64,000 bases of DNA from Deinococcus sp. QL22 (GCF_023370075.1 NZ_CP097149.1:1848501-1912500); one strand, 5' to 3'. Counted from the first letter of the stretch, positions 12,008-24,005 are shown. The notes: generated by a model from the sequence alone, not told the origin. Numbers and translations: made by a program.

Positions 12008-12730
12008 ATGCTGGGCGTAGACCATCTGACCGTGCAATACGGTTCCCATACGGCGCTGGAAGACGCCACAGTGCGCTTCGAGGCGGGCCAATTCAGCGCC
12101 GTGATCGGCCCTAACGGTGCGGGCAAAAGTACCCTGCTGAAGACGATGGTGGGCCTCTTGCCCGACCCCAGCGGCAGCGTGCGATTCGATGCTGGTCACA
12201 CTGCCCAGAGTTGCGTGTCTTACGTGCCGCAGCAGCAAACGCTGGACTGGGGCTTTCCCGTAACCGTGTGGGACGTCGCCATGATGGGCCGCACCGGACG
12301 CCTCGGCTGGTTGCGCTGGCCCAGCAAAGCTGACCGGGCGCGGGTGGTGGCGGCCCTGAAGGAAACGGGCGTGTACGAACTGCGGGGCCGTCATATCGGC
12401 GCACTCAGCGGGGGGCAGCGTCAGCGGGTGCTGCTGGCCCGGATGCTGGCCCGCGACGGCCATCTGCTGCTGCTGGATGAACCTCTGACCGGAGTGGACG
12501 CCGCCACGCAGGAGCAATTGATGGGCCTGCTGCGGGCACAGGCAGACCGGGGCCGCGCCGTGGTCATGGTTACGCACGACTTGGAGCAGGCACGGCGATG
12601 GTGCGACCATCTGGTTTTGGTGAACCGCCGCATCATTGCCGATGGCACCCCCGACGAGGTGTATACGCCGCGCAACATAGAAGCCACCTTCAGCAGCAGT
12701 CATCTGGGCCACACCCACGCGGGAGCCTGA
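12008..12730 (+). CDS. znuC: Metal ABC transporter ATP-binding protein, ZnuC-like
   Basis: This 240-residue ATPase has Walker [10 protein letters not shown] (about residues 35-43), Q-loop [11 protein letters not shown], signature [15 protein letters not shown], Walker [13 protein letters not shown] and switch His in [10 protein letters not shown]. It powers metal uptake with the flanking binding protein and permease. The start at 12008 has TATGCT six bases before it, so it may also be transcribed alone. A dispersed repeat separates it from the permease gene. Confidence 0.92.
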   Translation: MLGVDHLTVQYGSHTALEDATVRFEAGQFSAVIGPNGAGKSTLLKTMVGLLPDPSGSVRFDAGHTAQSCVSYVPQQQTLDWGFPVTVWDVAMMGRTGRLGWLRWPSKADRARVVAALKETGVYELRGRHIGALSGGQRQRVLLARMLARDGHLLLLDEPLTGVDAATQEQLMGLLRAQADRGRAVVMVTHDLEQARRWCDHLVLVNRRIIADGTPDEVYTPRNIEATFSSSHLGHTHAGA

Positions 12731-12747
12731 TGGGGGCGGGAAGAGAT

Positions 12748-12829
12748 GGTCAAAGGGTCAAAGGGTCTGAGGGTCTGAGAACAACCACCCCCCAGAGGTT
12801 CTGTGCTTTTGCCCTTAGACCCTTAGACC
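12748..12829. repeat. Dispersed intergenic repeat inside the zinc transporter run
   Basis: Left arm GGTCAAAGGGTCAAAGGGTC and right arm CCCTTAGACCCTTAGACC can fold into a long imperfect hairpin. It occupies most of the 144-base gap between the ATPase and permease genes (12731-12874). It is a short member of the family ending in GGTCTAAGGGTC/GACCCTTAGACC. Confidence 0.75.
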
Positions 12830-12874
12830 AAGCCCCGACCAACTCAACTGCGTTCCCCACCACAAGGCACATTC

Positions 12875-13684
12875 ATGGACTGGCTGACTGACCCCCTGCA
12901 ATTCGGATTTTTCGTGCGGGCGCTGCTGGCTGTCGTGCTGGTCAGTGTGCTGTGCGCCTTGGTGGGCGTGTGGGTAGTGCTGCGCGGCCTCAGCTACATT
13001 GGCGACGCCATGAGCCACGCCGTATTTCCCGGCATCGTCGGGGCCTTTTTGGCGGGCGGAAATTTGCTGGTAGGTGCGCTGATCGCTGCTGTTTTCACGG
13101 CTCTGGGCATCGGCGCAGTGGGACGGCAGAGTGGTCTGAAGCAAGACAGCGCCATCGGCATCGTGTTCGTGGGCATGTTCGCGCTGGGCGTGGTGATGCT
13201 GTCGCGCGCGCCCACCTTTACCACCGACCTCAGCAACTTCCTGATCGGCAACCCATTGGGCGTTACCCCAGCCGACTTGTGGGGCGCATTGGCGGTCACG
13301 CTGGTCGTCGGCACCATCCTCACCGCCATGCAAAAGGAACTCCTGCTGGCGTCCTTCGACCCCACCGAGGCCCGCGCCATCGGCCTTCCGGTGCGCCGCC
13401 TGGAGAGCTTGCTGCTGATTCTGATCGGGTTGGTGGTCGTGCTGACCGTGCAGTTGGTAGGCACGACCCTCAGCGTCAGCCTGCTGATTACCTCCAGCGC
13501 CTCGGCCCGCCTGCTGTCGCGCAGCCTCCGTACCATGATCGGGTTGGCCGCCCTGCTGGGCACGTTGGGCGGCGTGGTGGGTCTGTATCTCAGCTATTAC
13601 GTGAACACGGCTCCCGGCGCGACCATCGTGCTGGTCAACACGGCGCTGTTTTTGTCGGCGTTGGCTTTCCGCAAGCGAGACTGA
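12875..13684 (+). CDS. znuB: Metal ABC transporter permease, ZnuB-like
   Basis: The 269-residue membrane protein has about eight hydrophobic segments and the ABC-3 family features [20 protein letters not shown] (the conserved cytoplasmic/periplasmic boundary motif) and [21 protein letters not shown]. It forms the channel for the metal delivered by the binding protein at 11032. No strong ribosome site is visible upstream. The inserted repeat between it and the ATPase gene may weaken or uncouple its expression. Confidence 0.9.
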   Translation: MDWLTDPLQFGFFVRALLAVVLVSVLCALVGVWVVLRGLSYIGDAMSHAVFPGIVGAFLAGGNLLVGALIAAVFTALGIGAVGRQSGLKQDSAIGIVFVGMFALGVVMLSRAPTFTTDLSNFLIGNPLGVTPADLWGALAVTLVVGTILTAMQKELLLASFDPTEARAIGLPVRRLESLLLILIGLVVVLTVQLVGTTLSVSLLITSSASARLLSRSLRTMIGLAALLGTLGGVVGLYLSYYVNTAPGATIVLVNTALFLSALAFRKRD

Positions 13685-13698
13685 TAGGGGAGAGGACG

Positions 13699-14118
13699 TC
13701 AGCCTTGGCCTTCCAACCAGGCAAAAACGTCCACGCTATTCCCGTCCGGGTCGGTCACAGTGGCGTAGCGTTGGCCCCAAAAAGCGTCGTAGGGCGCGGT
13801 TTCTACCTCGTAGCCCTGCGCCTGCAACCGTTCGCACGCCGCGTCTACCTCTGCCGGAGTGCCCGCTTCCAGCGCCGCTCCTATGCGGGCCTGACCTTTT
13901 GGCGGAGCCACCCAACCCGGATACACCCGCTGCACCAAGTCTTCTGTTTCCCACGCGATTCGCAGGCCGTTCTGGTCAATTTCCACGTGTTGTTCCGGCC
14001 CGCCCTCCGAATTCAAATGCGCTCCAGCGGGAATCGGCAGCCCCAGCGTGCGGTAAAAGTCTAGGCTGCGCTCCAGGTCGGCCACCACAAACGAGACGTA
14101 ATTGAAGGTCAGGGGCAT
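13699..14118 (-). CDS. VOC-family (glyoxalase-like) protein
   Basis: A single-domain 139-residue VOC protein: it begins with YVSFVVADLERSLDFYRTLGLPI and ends with ATVTDPDGNSVDVFAWLEG, the standard beta-alpha-beta-beta-beta modules. Expected metal ligands are weak: no His occurs in the first strand, while Asp is present in SVDVFAW. This form is common among antibiotic-binding or isomerase-like VOC proteins that act as dimers. It converges on znuB with a 14-base gap. The function is not predictable. Confidence 0.75.
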   Translation of the reverse strand: MPLTFNYVSFVVADLERSLDFYRTLGLPIPAGAHLNSEGGPEQHVEIDQNGLRIAWETEDLVQRVYPGWVAPPKGQARIGAALEAGTPAEVDAACERLQAQGYEVETAPYDAFWGQRYATVTDPDGNSVDVFAWLEGQG

Positions 14119-14166
14119 GGGGCAATTCTGTCATCTTCAGAAAGAGCCAGCCCTCATCTTGTAGCC

Positions 14167-14193
14167 AAAAAAACCGCCCCACAAAGGAGGCGG
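14167..14193 (-). terminator. Terminator of the nitroreductase gene
   Basis: Read on the minus strand, CCGCC and GGCGG form a short GC stem followed by seven T residues. It lies 30 bases past the nitroreductase stop and before the VOC gene. Confidence 0.7.
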
Positions 14194-14223
14194 CCAACGG
14201 AGAAGGTTTGATTTGCGTCAAAC

Positions 14224-14844
<621 letters not shown>

Positions 14845-14851
14845 AGGAAGA

Positions 14852-14929
14852 ACAATAATGCAAGTGCTTTACATTGTCAAGCGGTGTAATCTGCGCCGCA
14901 GTGTGTCCGGCGTTTAGGTGTAAAGTACT
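14852..14929. promoter_or_regulatory. Divergent nitroreductase/HxlR promoter with regulator half-sites
   Basis: On the minus strand, -35 TTGACA (14875-14880) and -10 TATTGT (14852-14857) have 17-base spacing. AGTGCTTTACA (14863-14873) in that spacer and TGTAAAGTACT (14919-14929) over the HxlR -10 are near-perfect inverted copies, and TGTAA (14885-14889) is a third half-site. HxlR-family repressors bind such TTACA/TGTAA palindromes. Confidence 0.65.
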
Positions 14930-14932
14930 GTC

Positions 14933-15349
<417 letters not shown>

Positions 15350-15351
15350 CC

Positions 15352-15612
15352 ATGACCGCCATTCTCCTCTTCATCGTGCTGCCCGTTCTCCTGATCGTGG
15401 CAGCTTTTTTTATTAGGCCACTGGTGCAGCGTGATAAGCAGTACGGCGACCCGTGGGGCGAGGGCCTGGCGGCGCGGGGCATCTTTGGCGGGCACGGCCT
15501 GACCCCCGATGAGCGCGTGCTGCCGGAAGAGACCGAACCCGTGACCTTTGATTTTGGCGGGCACAGAATTGATGGGCACAGAGCTGACGCGCACAGGGCC
15601 GACGACACATAA
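15352..15612 (+). CDS. Small single-pass membrane protein
   Basis: The 86-residue protein has one N-terminal membrane segment (about residues 3-22, AILLFIVLPVLLIVAAFFI) followed by a charged tail. The tail ends with a degenerate repeat, HRIDGHRADAHRADD, from a short tandem duplication in the DNA. It starts two bases after the HxlR stop, so it is probably co-transcribed. I do not recognise it. Confidence 0.55.
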   Translation: MTAILLFIVLPVLLIVAAFFIRPLVQRDKQYGDPWGEGLAARGIFGGHGLTPDERVLPEETEPVTFDFGGHRIDGHRADAHRADDT

Positions 15613-15693
15613 ACGCTCTCTAGATAAACGCTCCTTTACACTCCCGTCATGCTCGCCCATACAGCAGGGGGGCGCGGCGCTTAACCTGACCGC

Positions 15694-16242
15694 ATGAGTC
15701 TTAAAGACAGCTTTACGCCGGAAGAATGGTTCAAGGTCATGACCGCCCCCGGACGGGCTGGAGCAGTGATCGTGGCGGCCAGTCCCAGTGGGATCACGGG
15801 CATTGTGGCCGAAGCCCGCGCCATTGGCGACGCGATCCGCGAGCAAGTCAGCGGGCCGGGGCGCACGCCGCTGCTGGAAGCGATGGCAGCCGACCTGATG
15901 GGCAAGCCCACCGACCCGAAAACCATGCCCCAGCCAGACCGCGCCCGCAACATGGACGAGGCCCGCCAGCAAGGGCTGGAAGCTGTACGGCAGGCGATCT
16001 GGTTGGTCAGTGCCAAAGCCAGCCTAGAGGATTCTGTGGCCTACAAGAATCTTCTGATGACGGTGGCCCAGCGCACTGCCGAAGCTGCCAAAGAGGGCGG
16101 ATTCTTGGGCATCGGCGGCGAACTGGTGAATGACAAGGAACGCGCCGCACTGGCTGAATTGCGGGAGTTGCTGCGGCTGGATGAAGTCGCGCCTGCCGTC
16201 ACGCCCGCTATCAACCCGGATGGATCGGGCAACAGTCCCTAA
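15694..16242 (+). CDS. Conserved hypothetical protein
   Basis: A 182-residue soluble, Ala-rich helical protein. Notable segments are SFTPEEWFKVMTAPGRAGAVIVAASPSGITGIVAEARAIG and KEGGFLGIGGELVNDKERAALAELRELL. This layout, with a conserved EEW-start and a GGxLVNDKE segment, is seen in hypothetical bacterial proteins of unknown role, but I cannot name the family. TAACCT lies six bases before the ATG, giving a leaderless promoter. Confidence 0.6.
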   Translation: MSLKDSFTPEEWFKVMTAPGRAGAVIVAASPSGITGIVAEARAIGDAIREQVSGPGRTPLLEAMAADLMGKPTDPKTMPQPDRARNMDEARQQGLEAVRQAIWLVSAKASLEDSVAYKNLLMTVAQRTAEAAKEGGFLGIGGELVNDKERAALAELRELLRLDEVAPAVTPAINPDGSGNSP

Positions 16243-16313
16243 AGGTCTGGTCAAGCCCACAACACTGCGTTTATCTCACGCCCATACCCCATGCCCGCGC
16301 TAGCCTGCCGCCT

Positions 16314-16721
16314 GTGATGTGGGTTCGGATAGGTGCGGTGGTACTGCTCTCGGTTGGACTGGTGGGGTGTCAGGATCGGCAGGCCCGCAGCGAGAATGCG
16401 CGGTTGGCAGCGCGACTTTCGGCGCTAGAGCAGCAAGTGAAAGCGTTGCGGCAGGCCCAGGCCAAGGCTCCTGCTGCCTCTACCCCAGAAGGATTTATGG
16501 CCCGCGCCGCCGCCCAGAACTGTGCCAACGACCTCGCACGCACGCTGGAAACCTTCCGGCGAGACAGCATCGACGGCATATATCCCACCCCTGCCCGCCT
16601 GATGCTGCCCGATTCCTGCATAGACCAGCGGGTGCAGTGGATTCGGCTCACGGCACAGGCCTACGCTTTTGCGCTGACAGATGAGGACGGCGGTGTGCTG
16701 GCGCGGGGCAGCGGGCCGTAA
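16314..16721 (+). CDS. Small lipoprotein with a coiled coil
   Basis: The 135-residue protein has a lipoprotein signal sequence with the lipobox LVGC at about residues 16-19. The following segment, RSENARLAARLSALEQQVKALRQAQAK, is a heptad-rich coiled coil. Two further Cys (QNCAND and PDSCID) may form a disulfide. The GTG at 16314 was chosen because TAGCCT precedes it by seven bases; the ATG one codon later is possible. It probably faces the periplasm. Function unknown. Confidence 0.6.
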   Translation: MMWVRIGAVVLLSVGLVGCQDRQARSENARLAARLSALEQQVKALRQAQAKAPAASTPEGFMARAAAQNCANDLARTLETFRRDSIDGIYPTPARLMLPDSCIDQRVQWIRLTAQAYAFALTDEDGGVLARGSGP

Positions 16722-16743
16722 GGTGGGCTCTTTCAGGCCGGAC

Positions 16744-16772
16744 TTGCCCCCGGCCTCTGCACCGTTTATACT
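16744..16772 (+). promoter_or_regulatory. rplS promoter
   Basis: TTGCCC (16744-16749) and TATACT (16767-16772) are spaced by 17 bases. Transcription would start near 16779 and give a leader of about 95 bases before rplS. Confidence 0.6.
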
Positions 16773-16833
16773 TCTAAAGTTTGGTCTGCCAGGATTGGCC
16801 GCCAGCGTAGGTTCATGAATGCCTCTGCCCGTA

Positions 16834-16859
16834 CAGCGGGACTGTGGGGCAGTCCGCTG
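16834..16859 (+). promoter_or_regulatory. Hairpin in the rplS leader
   Basis: CAGCGG-G-ACTG (16834-16844) pairs with CAGTCCGCTG (16850-16859): ten base pairs with one bulged G and a five-base loop. It ends seven bases before the AAGGAG ribosome site of L19, a position suited to translational control. Confidence 0.45.
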
Positions 16860-16874
16860 ACCGAAGGAGTTTTC

Positions 16875-17360
<486 letters not shown>

Positions 17361-17388
17361 ACCCAGCAAGTCTGAGCTTACTGCTCAA

Positions 17389-17420
17389 GCCGCTTTCCTT
17401 TCGGGGGAGGCGGTTTTTTT
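17389..17420 (+). terminator. rplS terminator
   Basis: CCGCTTTCC pairs imperfectly with GGGGGAGGCGG and is followed by seven T residues (17414-17420). Confidence 0.8.
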
Positions 17421-17433
17421 GGCCTCTGCCCTG

Positions 17434-17465
17434 CACTGTGGCTCTACAACACTGTGGCTCTACAA
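17434..17465 (+). repeat. Tandem 16-bp duplication in a promoter
   Basis: CACTGTGGCTCTACAA occurs twice head to tail (17434-17449 and 17450-17465). Each copy ends in a TACAA(C/T) -10-like hexamer; the second, TACAAT, is seven bases before the next start codon. Confidence 0.85.
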
Positions 17466-17473
17466 TGCCCCGC

Positions 17474-18422
<949 letters not shown>

Positions 18423-18424
<2 letters not shown>

Positions 18425-18550
18425 TACCAAATTGCGATGATTCGTGAACATCATCCGAGCGAAGCGAGTGGCAACAAGTACGGACTGGCGGCGATGGACG
18501 AACATCTGGTGCTTTTGCGGATGTTCGGGAATCAGAGCAAGTTCGTATAA
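18423..18550. repeat. MITE-like inverted-repeat element
   Basis: The ends ATACCAAATTGCGATGATTC (from 18424) and its partner ending at 18548 (GGAATCAGAGCAAGTTCGTA) are imperfect inverted repeats; the inner 14 bases GATTCGTGAACATC and GATGTTCGGGAATC match at 12 positions. The element is about 128 bases, has no ORF and starts at the stop codon of the preceding gene. The rest of the 204-base gap (18551-18628) precedes xpt and shows no purine riboswitch. Confidence 0.5.
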
Positions 18551-18628
18551 GGGATCAGACGAGAAGGCAGGCGGCACAGTCTATCTTCTGTCCCGTCTGG
18601 CTGCCCCTCTGCCTGTAGGATTGCCCCT

Positions 18629-19210
18629 ATGCAAGCTCTCGTAGATGCTATCCGGGCACAAGGCGTCATCCTGCCGGGCGGATTCCTCAAGGTAGACGGA
18701 CTGGTCAACCACCAACTCTTGCCCGCCCTGACCCGTGAAATGGGCGAACATTTCGCTGCCTACTTTGCGCCCCTGAACCCCAATAAAATCCTGACCATCG
18801 AAGTCAGCGGCATCGCGCCCGCGCTGGCAACCTCGCTGGTGCTGGGCATTCCGATGGTGTACGCCCGCAAGAAAAAGCCCATCACCATGAAAGAGCCTGC
18901 GTACACGGCCCAGTCCATCAGCCGCACCAAAGGCGGCGTCGTAGACCTGTTCGTGTCCAGTGAGTTCCTGGGGCCAGATGACCGCGTGATCGTCATCGAT
19001 GATTTCCTGGCGTCGGGCGGCACGCTGCGCTCACTGAACACCATCATTGGGGCCAGCGGCGCAGAGTTGCTGGGCCTCGGCTGCGTCATCGAAAAGGGAT
19101 TCGAGGAAGGCCGCCTGAAGCTGGCCGACCTCAACATTCCGATTCATACGCTGGCGAACATTGTGCGTATGAGCGAGGCAGAAGGGATTGTGGTGGAGTT
19201 GGGGCAGTAG
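18629..19210 (+). CDS. xpt: Xanthine phosphoribosyltransferase
   Basis: Xpt converts xanthine and PRPP to XMP in purine salvage. The 193-residue protein shows [16 protein letters not shown] at the N-terminus, the [13 protein letters not shown] segment, ARKKKP and the PRPP-binding loop [14 protein letters not shown] at about residues 120-133. It matches the family in length. The ATG at 18629 has TAGGAT seven bases upstream. No purine riboswitch could be built in the leader, unlike Bacillus xpt. Confidence 0.93.
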   Translation: MQALVDAIRAQGVILPGGFLKVDGLVNHQLLPALTREMGEHFAAYFAPLNPNKILTIEVSGIAPALATSLVLGIPMVYARKKKPITMKEPAYTAQSISRTKGGVVDLFVSSEFLGPDDRVIVIDDFLASGGTLRSLNTIIGASGAELLGLGCVIEKGFEEGRLKLADLNIPIHTLANIVRMSEAEGIVVELGQ

Positions 19211-19225
19211 GCGCGGCTGGGGAGG

Positions 19226-19351
19226 GCGTCTAAAGGTCTAGGGTCTAAGTTGCTGGGCAGTGAAGTTACGGGTGGGCAGAGCTTCCAAAATCAACGTCCA
19301 ACACAGCCTTCGCATTTCTTAGACCCTCAGACCCTTGACTCTTAGATGTGA
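19226..19351. repeat. Dispersed intergenic repeat, type with ATCAACGTCCA core
   Basis: Left end GCGTCTAAAGGTCTAGGGTC and right end CTTAGACCCTCAGACCCTTG flank a core containing AAATCAACGTCCAACA. The same core occurs in inverse orientation at 24070-24201. It fills the 155-base gap between xpt and the GNAT gene. Confidence 0.7.
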
Positions 19352-19365
19352 CTCTTAGATGCCCT

Positions 19366-19902
19366 TCAACCGACCGCCAGCCGCTTCCAGTACAGCAAAG
19401 TCCCCGTCAGTCCGCCGTAGGGTTTGAGGGCAAAATCGGGTATTTCTCCGGCCAGCGTGTAGCCCATTTTTTCGTAGAGGCCCGCCGCGCCTCCGTCTGT
19501 GGCGGTATCCAGCACCAGTAAGGTTCGGCCCTGCTGTGCCGCCAACTGCTCGGCTTCTTGCAGGAGTGCCGTGGCAACGCCTTTTCCCCGGTGGCCCAGC
19601 CGGGTCATCATCTTGGCGATTTCGGCGCGGTGAGGCTGGTTGGGTGGAAAATCCAGCAGCAGCGTTACAGTGCCAACCAGTGTGCCGCCCTGCCAAGCGC
19701 CCAACACGATGCGTTCGCCCCGGCTTGCTGCGGCCAGCGATCCGGCCCAGAATTCGGCGGCAGCTTCGGGGGCCAGCGGGTGCATAAAGCTCACCGATTC
19801 TCCGTTGGCAACGGTTTGAATCAGCAGCGTGCACAGTTGCTCGGCGGTGTCTGGGTCAGTGTTCAGGGCACGAATCTGGAAGGGGAATGTGGGGTTCGTC
19901 AT
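19366..19902 (-). CDS. GNAT-family N-acetyltransferase
   Basis: The 178-residue protein has the acetyl-CoA-binding signature of GNAT enzymes: IAKMMTRLGHRGKGVATALLQEAEQLA (motif A with R-G-K-G-V-A) and LYEKMGYTLAGEIPDFAL (motif B). TLVLDTATDGGA is a typical central strand. It begins one base after the stop of the XRE-cupin regulator, so the two form an operon. The substrate is unknown; the pair resembles acetyltransferase/regulator pairs involved in small-molecule detoxification. Confidence 0.85.
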   Translation of the reverse strand: MTNPTFPFQIRALNTDPDTAEQLCTLLIQTVANGESVSFMHPLAPEAAAEFWAGSLAAASRGERIVLGAWQGGTLVGTVTLLLDFPPNQPHRAEIAKMMTRLGHRGKGVATALLQEAEQLAAQQGRTLLVLDTATDGGAAGLYEKMGYTLAGEIPDFALKPYGGLTGTLLYWKRLAVG

Positions 19903-19903
19903 C

Positions 19904-20488
19904 TCAACTCCGGGCCAGCACCACGAGGTAGGTGCAGGGGTGGGCGGCGGGATTGCGGAAGGTCACGTCATGCGGCGGGCCGAAGGCGAGGCTGTCTCCG
20001 GGGGCCAGTTCGTGAAGCTCTGGCCCTTCCTGAACCGTCAACGCTCCGGCCTCCAGCAGCACCACCTGACGAATTCGGGCATAGGACGAAGCGGGCAAAT
20101 CGACGTGCTGGTGCGGCGGCAGCGTGACCCGCACCACTTCCAGCGGATGATCGGGGCGCATAAATACCTGTTGACGCTCGTAGCCTGAGCCGGGATCGCG
20201 CCAGCGGGGCTGATCGGCAGCCCGCACCAGGCGTCCGGTGTGGCCCTCAGCCCGCAGCAACAGCCCCGCCAACGTCAGGCCATACGCCCCCGCCAGGCGC
20301 ACCAGCGTTCCCGCCGTCGGACTCATCTCACCGCGTTCTATTTTGCTGATGCTGGCCTTGGACACGCCGGAATGCTGTGCCAGATCGGCCTGTGACCATC
20401 CCCGCGCTTCCCGCTCCAGCCGGATACAGTGGGCCAACTGCTCCCCCGCATCAGCCTGTGCCGCTGCATCGTCCAATATAAGAGTCAT
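19904..20488 (-). CDS. XRE-family regulator with C-terminal cupin domain
   Basis: The 194-residue protein has an N-terminal helix-turn-helix (about residues 20-72: LEREARGWSQADLAQHSGVSKASISKIERGEMSPTAGTLVRLA) and a C-terminal cupin barrel (about 110-190), with HQHVDLPA and a GDSLAFGPPHDVTFRN strand. Cupin His residues may bind a metal or ligand. It is preceded by TATACT six bases before the start, so it is leaderless. Its likely target is its own operon with the GNAT gene. Confidence 0.88.
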   Translation of the reverse strand: MTLILDDAAAQADAGEQLAHCIRLEREARGWSQADLAQHSGVSKASISKIERGEMSPTAGTLVRLAGAYGLTLAGLLLRAEGHTGRLVRAADQPRWRDPGSGYERQQVFMRPDHPLEVVRVTLPPHQHVDLPASSYARIRQVVLLEAGALTVQEGPELHELAPGDSLAFGPPHDVTFRNPAAHPCTYLVVLARS

Positions 20489-20614
20489 GTGGATAGTATA
20501 GGAGATTTCAGGCCAAAGTTGGACAGGTCTGGCTCTGAGCTATGAACCTTGAACTGCCTCGCCCGTGCCGGAGGTCAACCGCTTTTGCTTTTACCGCTGA
20601 CTGTTCCCCGGATC

Positions 20615-20628
20615 CTAACGAGCGTTTG
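20615..20628. promoter_or_regulatory. PaaR-type TetR operator upstream of the acyl-CoA carboxylase
   Basis: CTAACGAGCGTTTG matches the Thermus PaaR consensus CNAACGNNCGTTNG exactly and is extended as an imperfect palindrome ATCC-T-AACG-AG-CGTT-T-GGAT (20612-20631). It lies 28 bases before the carboxylase ATG and 17 before its -10 TAGATT, so a bound repressor would block transcription. The rest of the 167-base gap (20489-20655) has no gene. Confidence 0.7.
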
Positions 20629-20655
20629 GATAGCTGCGTTTAGGTAGATTGGGGC

Positions 20656-22218
<1,563 letters not shown>

Positions 22219-22233
22219 GAGACTGAAAACCAA

Positions 22234-22277
22234 AAAGAAGCCAGCCTCAACCATTGCGATTTGGGGCTGGCTTCTTT
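22234..22277. terminator. Bidirectional terminator
   Basis: AAAGAAGCCAGCC (22234-22246) pairs perfectly with GGCTGGCTTCTTT (22265-22277) over 13 bp, with A and T runs on both sides. It separates the convergent carboxylase and CAP-lipoprotein genes. Confidence 0.88.
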
Positions 22278-22295
22278 GACTCTCAGGCAAACGCT

Positions 22296-23132
22296 TTAGC
22301 GCCGTCCGAAATCCTGCACCCAGTAATGGCCGTAGTTTCCGACCGCCGCGTAGCCCACGCCGAGTTCGGTAAAGCTGGCGTTCATGATGTTGCGGCAGTG
22401 ACCTTCGCTTTTTAGCCAGCCGTCCACTACGGCTTCGGGCGTGGTCTGTCCGGCGGCAATGTTTTCCCCAATGTTGCGCCAGGCGTACCCGGTGGCCGTA
22501 ATACGCTGAGCCATCGTGCGGCCATCCTGACTGGTGTGGCTGAAGTAGTTGCGGGCGGCCATATCAGCGGCGTGGCCCTGCGCGGCCTGCGTCAATTGGG
22601 CGTTGGCGGCTACAGGCGCGGCGGCGGAAAAGCTGGTGCTGCCGCAAGTGCGGGCCTGAGCGCGGGCGGCGTTGGTCAGGGTCAGCACGCGCTGGGCAAA
22701 AGTTCCGGTGGTGGGCGCGGGGGCCGGAGCGGGCGTGGTTCCAGCCGCCGTCACGGTCAGCGTGAAGTCTATAAACGCGCTGGGATTGGAGGAGAGCGCC
22801 GTGCGAATGGTGGTGCTTCCGGCTCCTGTGGCGGTCACGAGGCCCGTTTGAGACACGGTGGCGACAGCCGCATTGCCCGTCGTCCATGTCAGTTCGCCGG
22901 GTTGCGGGGCGCGGCCACTCACGGTCACGGTCAGTTGGCGGGTCTGCCCCACTACAAGGGTTCCGGCGCTGGCCTGTGCGTTCAGGCTGCCCGCAATCGC
23001 CGGAGCCTCAGCCGGAGGTGGCCCCGAATTGGGCGTAGTTCCACAGGCCGCCAGCGTGAGCGCAAGAAGAAGAAAAGCCGCCGGGGCAGCAGACGAGCGC
23101 AGGTGTTGGCCGAAAGGCAGAGGCTTGTGCAT
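22296..23132 (-). CDS. Lipoprotein with Ig-like (BIG2) and CAP/SCP domains
   Basis: The 278-residue protein has a lipobox LAAC (about residue 30), a BIG2-like domain (about 48-130; GELTWTTGNAAVATVSQTGLVTATGAG) and a CAP domain (about 145-278). CAP signatures are FSHTSQDGRTMAQRITATGY, GENIAAG and the metal-site-like WLKSEGHCRNIMN. Such proteins are surface-exposed and of unclear biochemical function. The upstream 160-base gap (23133-23292) contains no gene and no clear motif beyond AT-rich promoter-like sequence. Confidence 0.85.
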   Translation of the reverse strand: MHKPLPFGQHLRSSAAPAAFLLLALTLAACGTTPNSGPPPAEAPAIAGSLNAQASAGTLVVGQTRQLTVTVSGRAPQPGELTWTTGNAAVATVSQTGLVTATGAGSTTIRTALSSNPSAFIDFTLTVTAAGTTPAPAPAPTTGTFAQRVLTLTNAARAQARTCGSTSFSAAAPVAANAQLTQAAQGHAADMAARNYFSHTSQDGRTMAQRITATGYAWRNIGENIAAGQTTPEAVVDGWLKSEGHCRNIMNASFTELGVGYAAVGNYGHYWVQDFGRR

Positions 23133-23292
23133 GTGCTGCCATTAGAGTGTGCTCCTCCTGTTGCTGGCGTGAGGTTAAACCTCTCATCTCTCACATTCGC
23201 TCTAAGACCGTACAGTAGGCCAAGCATGTGACCTATGTGGAAAATCTGATCTTAAGGAAACGATACCTTTCTCATCTTGAAAGAACGATAGT

Positions 23293-23976
23293 TCACGGCA
23301 GGAGGGTGAAGGCGACGATTTTCGCATCCGGAAGATGAAGGGGTGAGGTGTCGGGCAGACTCACACGCACCTCTCCGCCCGACCCTGTGTCACCCGATAG
23401 TTGGGCAGCGGCATTCAGTAGGGGCGCGTCGGCGGCAGGATCGAGTGTGCCCCACAGATGCGCTGCGCCCTGGCCATTCAACTCGCGCCACAGCAGCGAC
23501 CCGATAGCTTCTCCGCCCGCGTAAGCCATCAGCAATACACTTGTGGGATCGCCTTCCAGCGGCCCTGCAAAATGACGGGCCAACGCTTCGGCCCATTCTG
23601 CCGCGCCGTAGCTTTCGGCCAGCACTCCCGCCCAAGTCGGCAGATGCAGCCGCGACACCTGCTCCACCACGATCACGCCGGGGTCAGGCACGGGCGCAAA
23701 CGTGCCTACACGCAGGCCCCCCACGTCCTCACCCGCCACCGCACTCACCGAGGTCACCAGCGGCGGCGCGTCTTGCCCCAGATGCCACGCCCGCACCAGT
23801 GGCAGCACATCGCCCGCATCTTCCGGCAAATAAGAGGTATTCAGCGCCAGCACATTGATTCCTGGCGTGTGCAGGGTCACGGCCCCACGGAAGTCTCGCC
23901 TGACCGTACAGAACGGCTCGAAGTAGGCCACGAGTTCGGCGAGAACGGGCGGCAACGTGGGGGCAGGGGAGGGCAT
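23293..23976 (-). CDS. Hypothetical protein, GNAT-like C-terminus
   Basis: A 227-residue soluble protein. Its C-terminal half, including TSVLLMAYAGGEAIGSLLWREL and GAAHLWGTLDPAADAPLLNAAAQ, looks like the beta-strand core of a GNAT fold, but the R/Q-x-x-G-x-G/A loop is missing, so I do not assign activity. TAGCCT precedes the ATG by six bases (leaderless). No functional partner is evident. Confidence 0.5.
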   Translation of the reverse strand: MPSPAPTLPPVLAELVAYFEPFCTVRRDFRGAVTLHTPGINVLALNTSYLPEDAGDVLPLVRAWHLGQDAPPLVTSVSAVAGEDVGGLRVGTFAPVPDPGVIVVEQVSRLHLPTWAGVLAESYGAAEWAEALARHFAGPLEGDPTSVLLMAYAGGEAIGSLLWRELNGQGAAHLWGTLDPAADAPLLNAAAQLSGDTGSGGEVRVSLPDTSPLHLPDAKIVAFTLLP

Positions 23977-24005
23977 GAGGGCAGGCTAGGGGCTAGGGGA
24001 CACGA

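Noticed and set aside
18551..18628. Purine riboswitch upstream of xpt
   Set aside because: I looked for the conserved junction and kissing-loop sequence of the purine aptamer and found none; TAGGAT seven bases before the ATG indicates a leaderless transcript.
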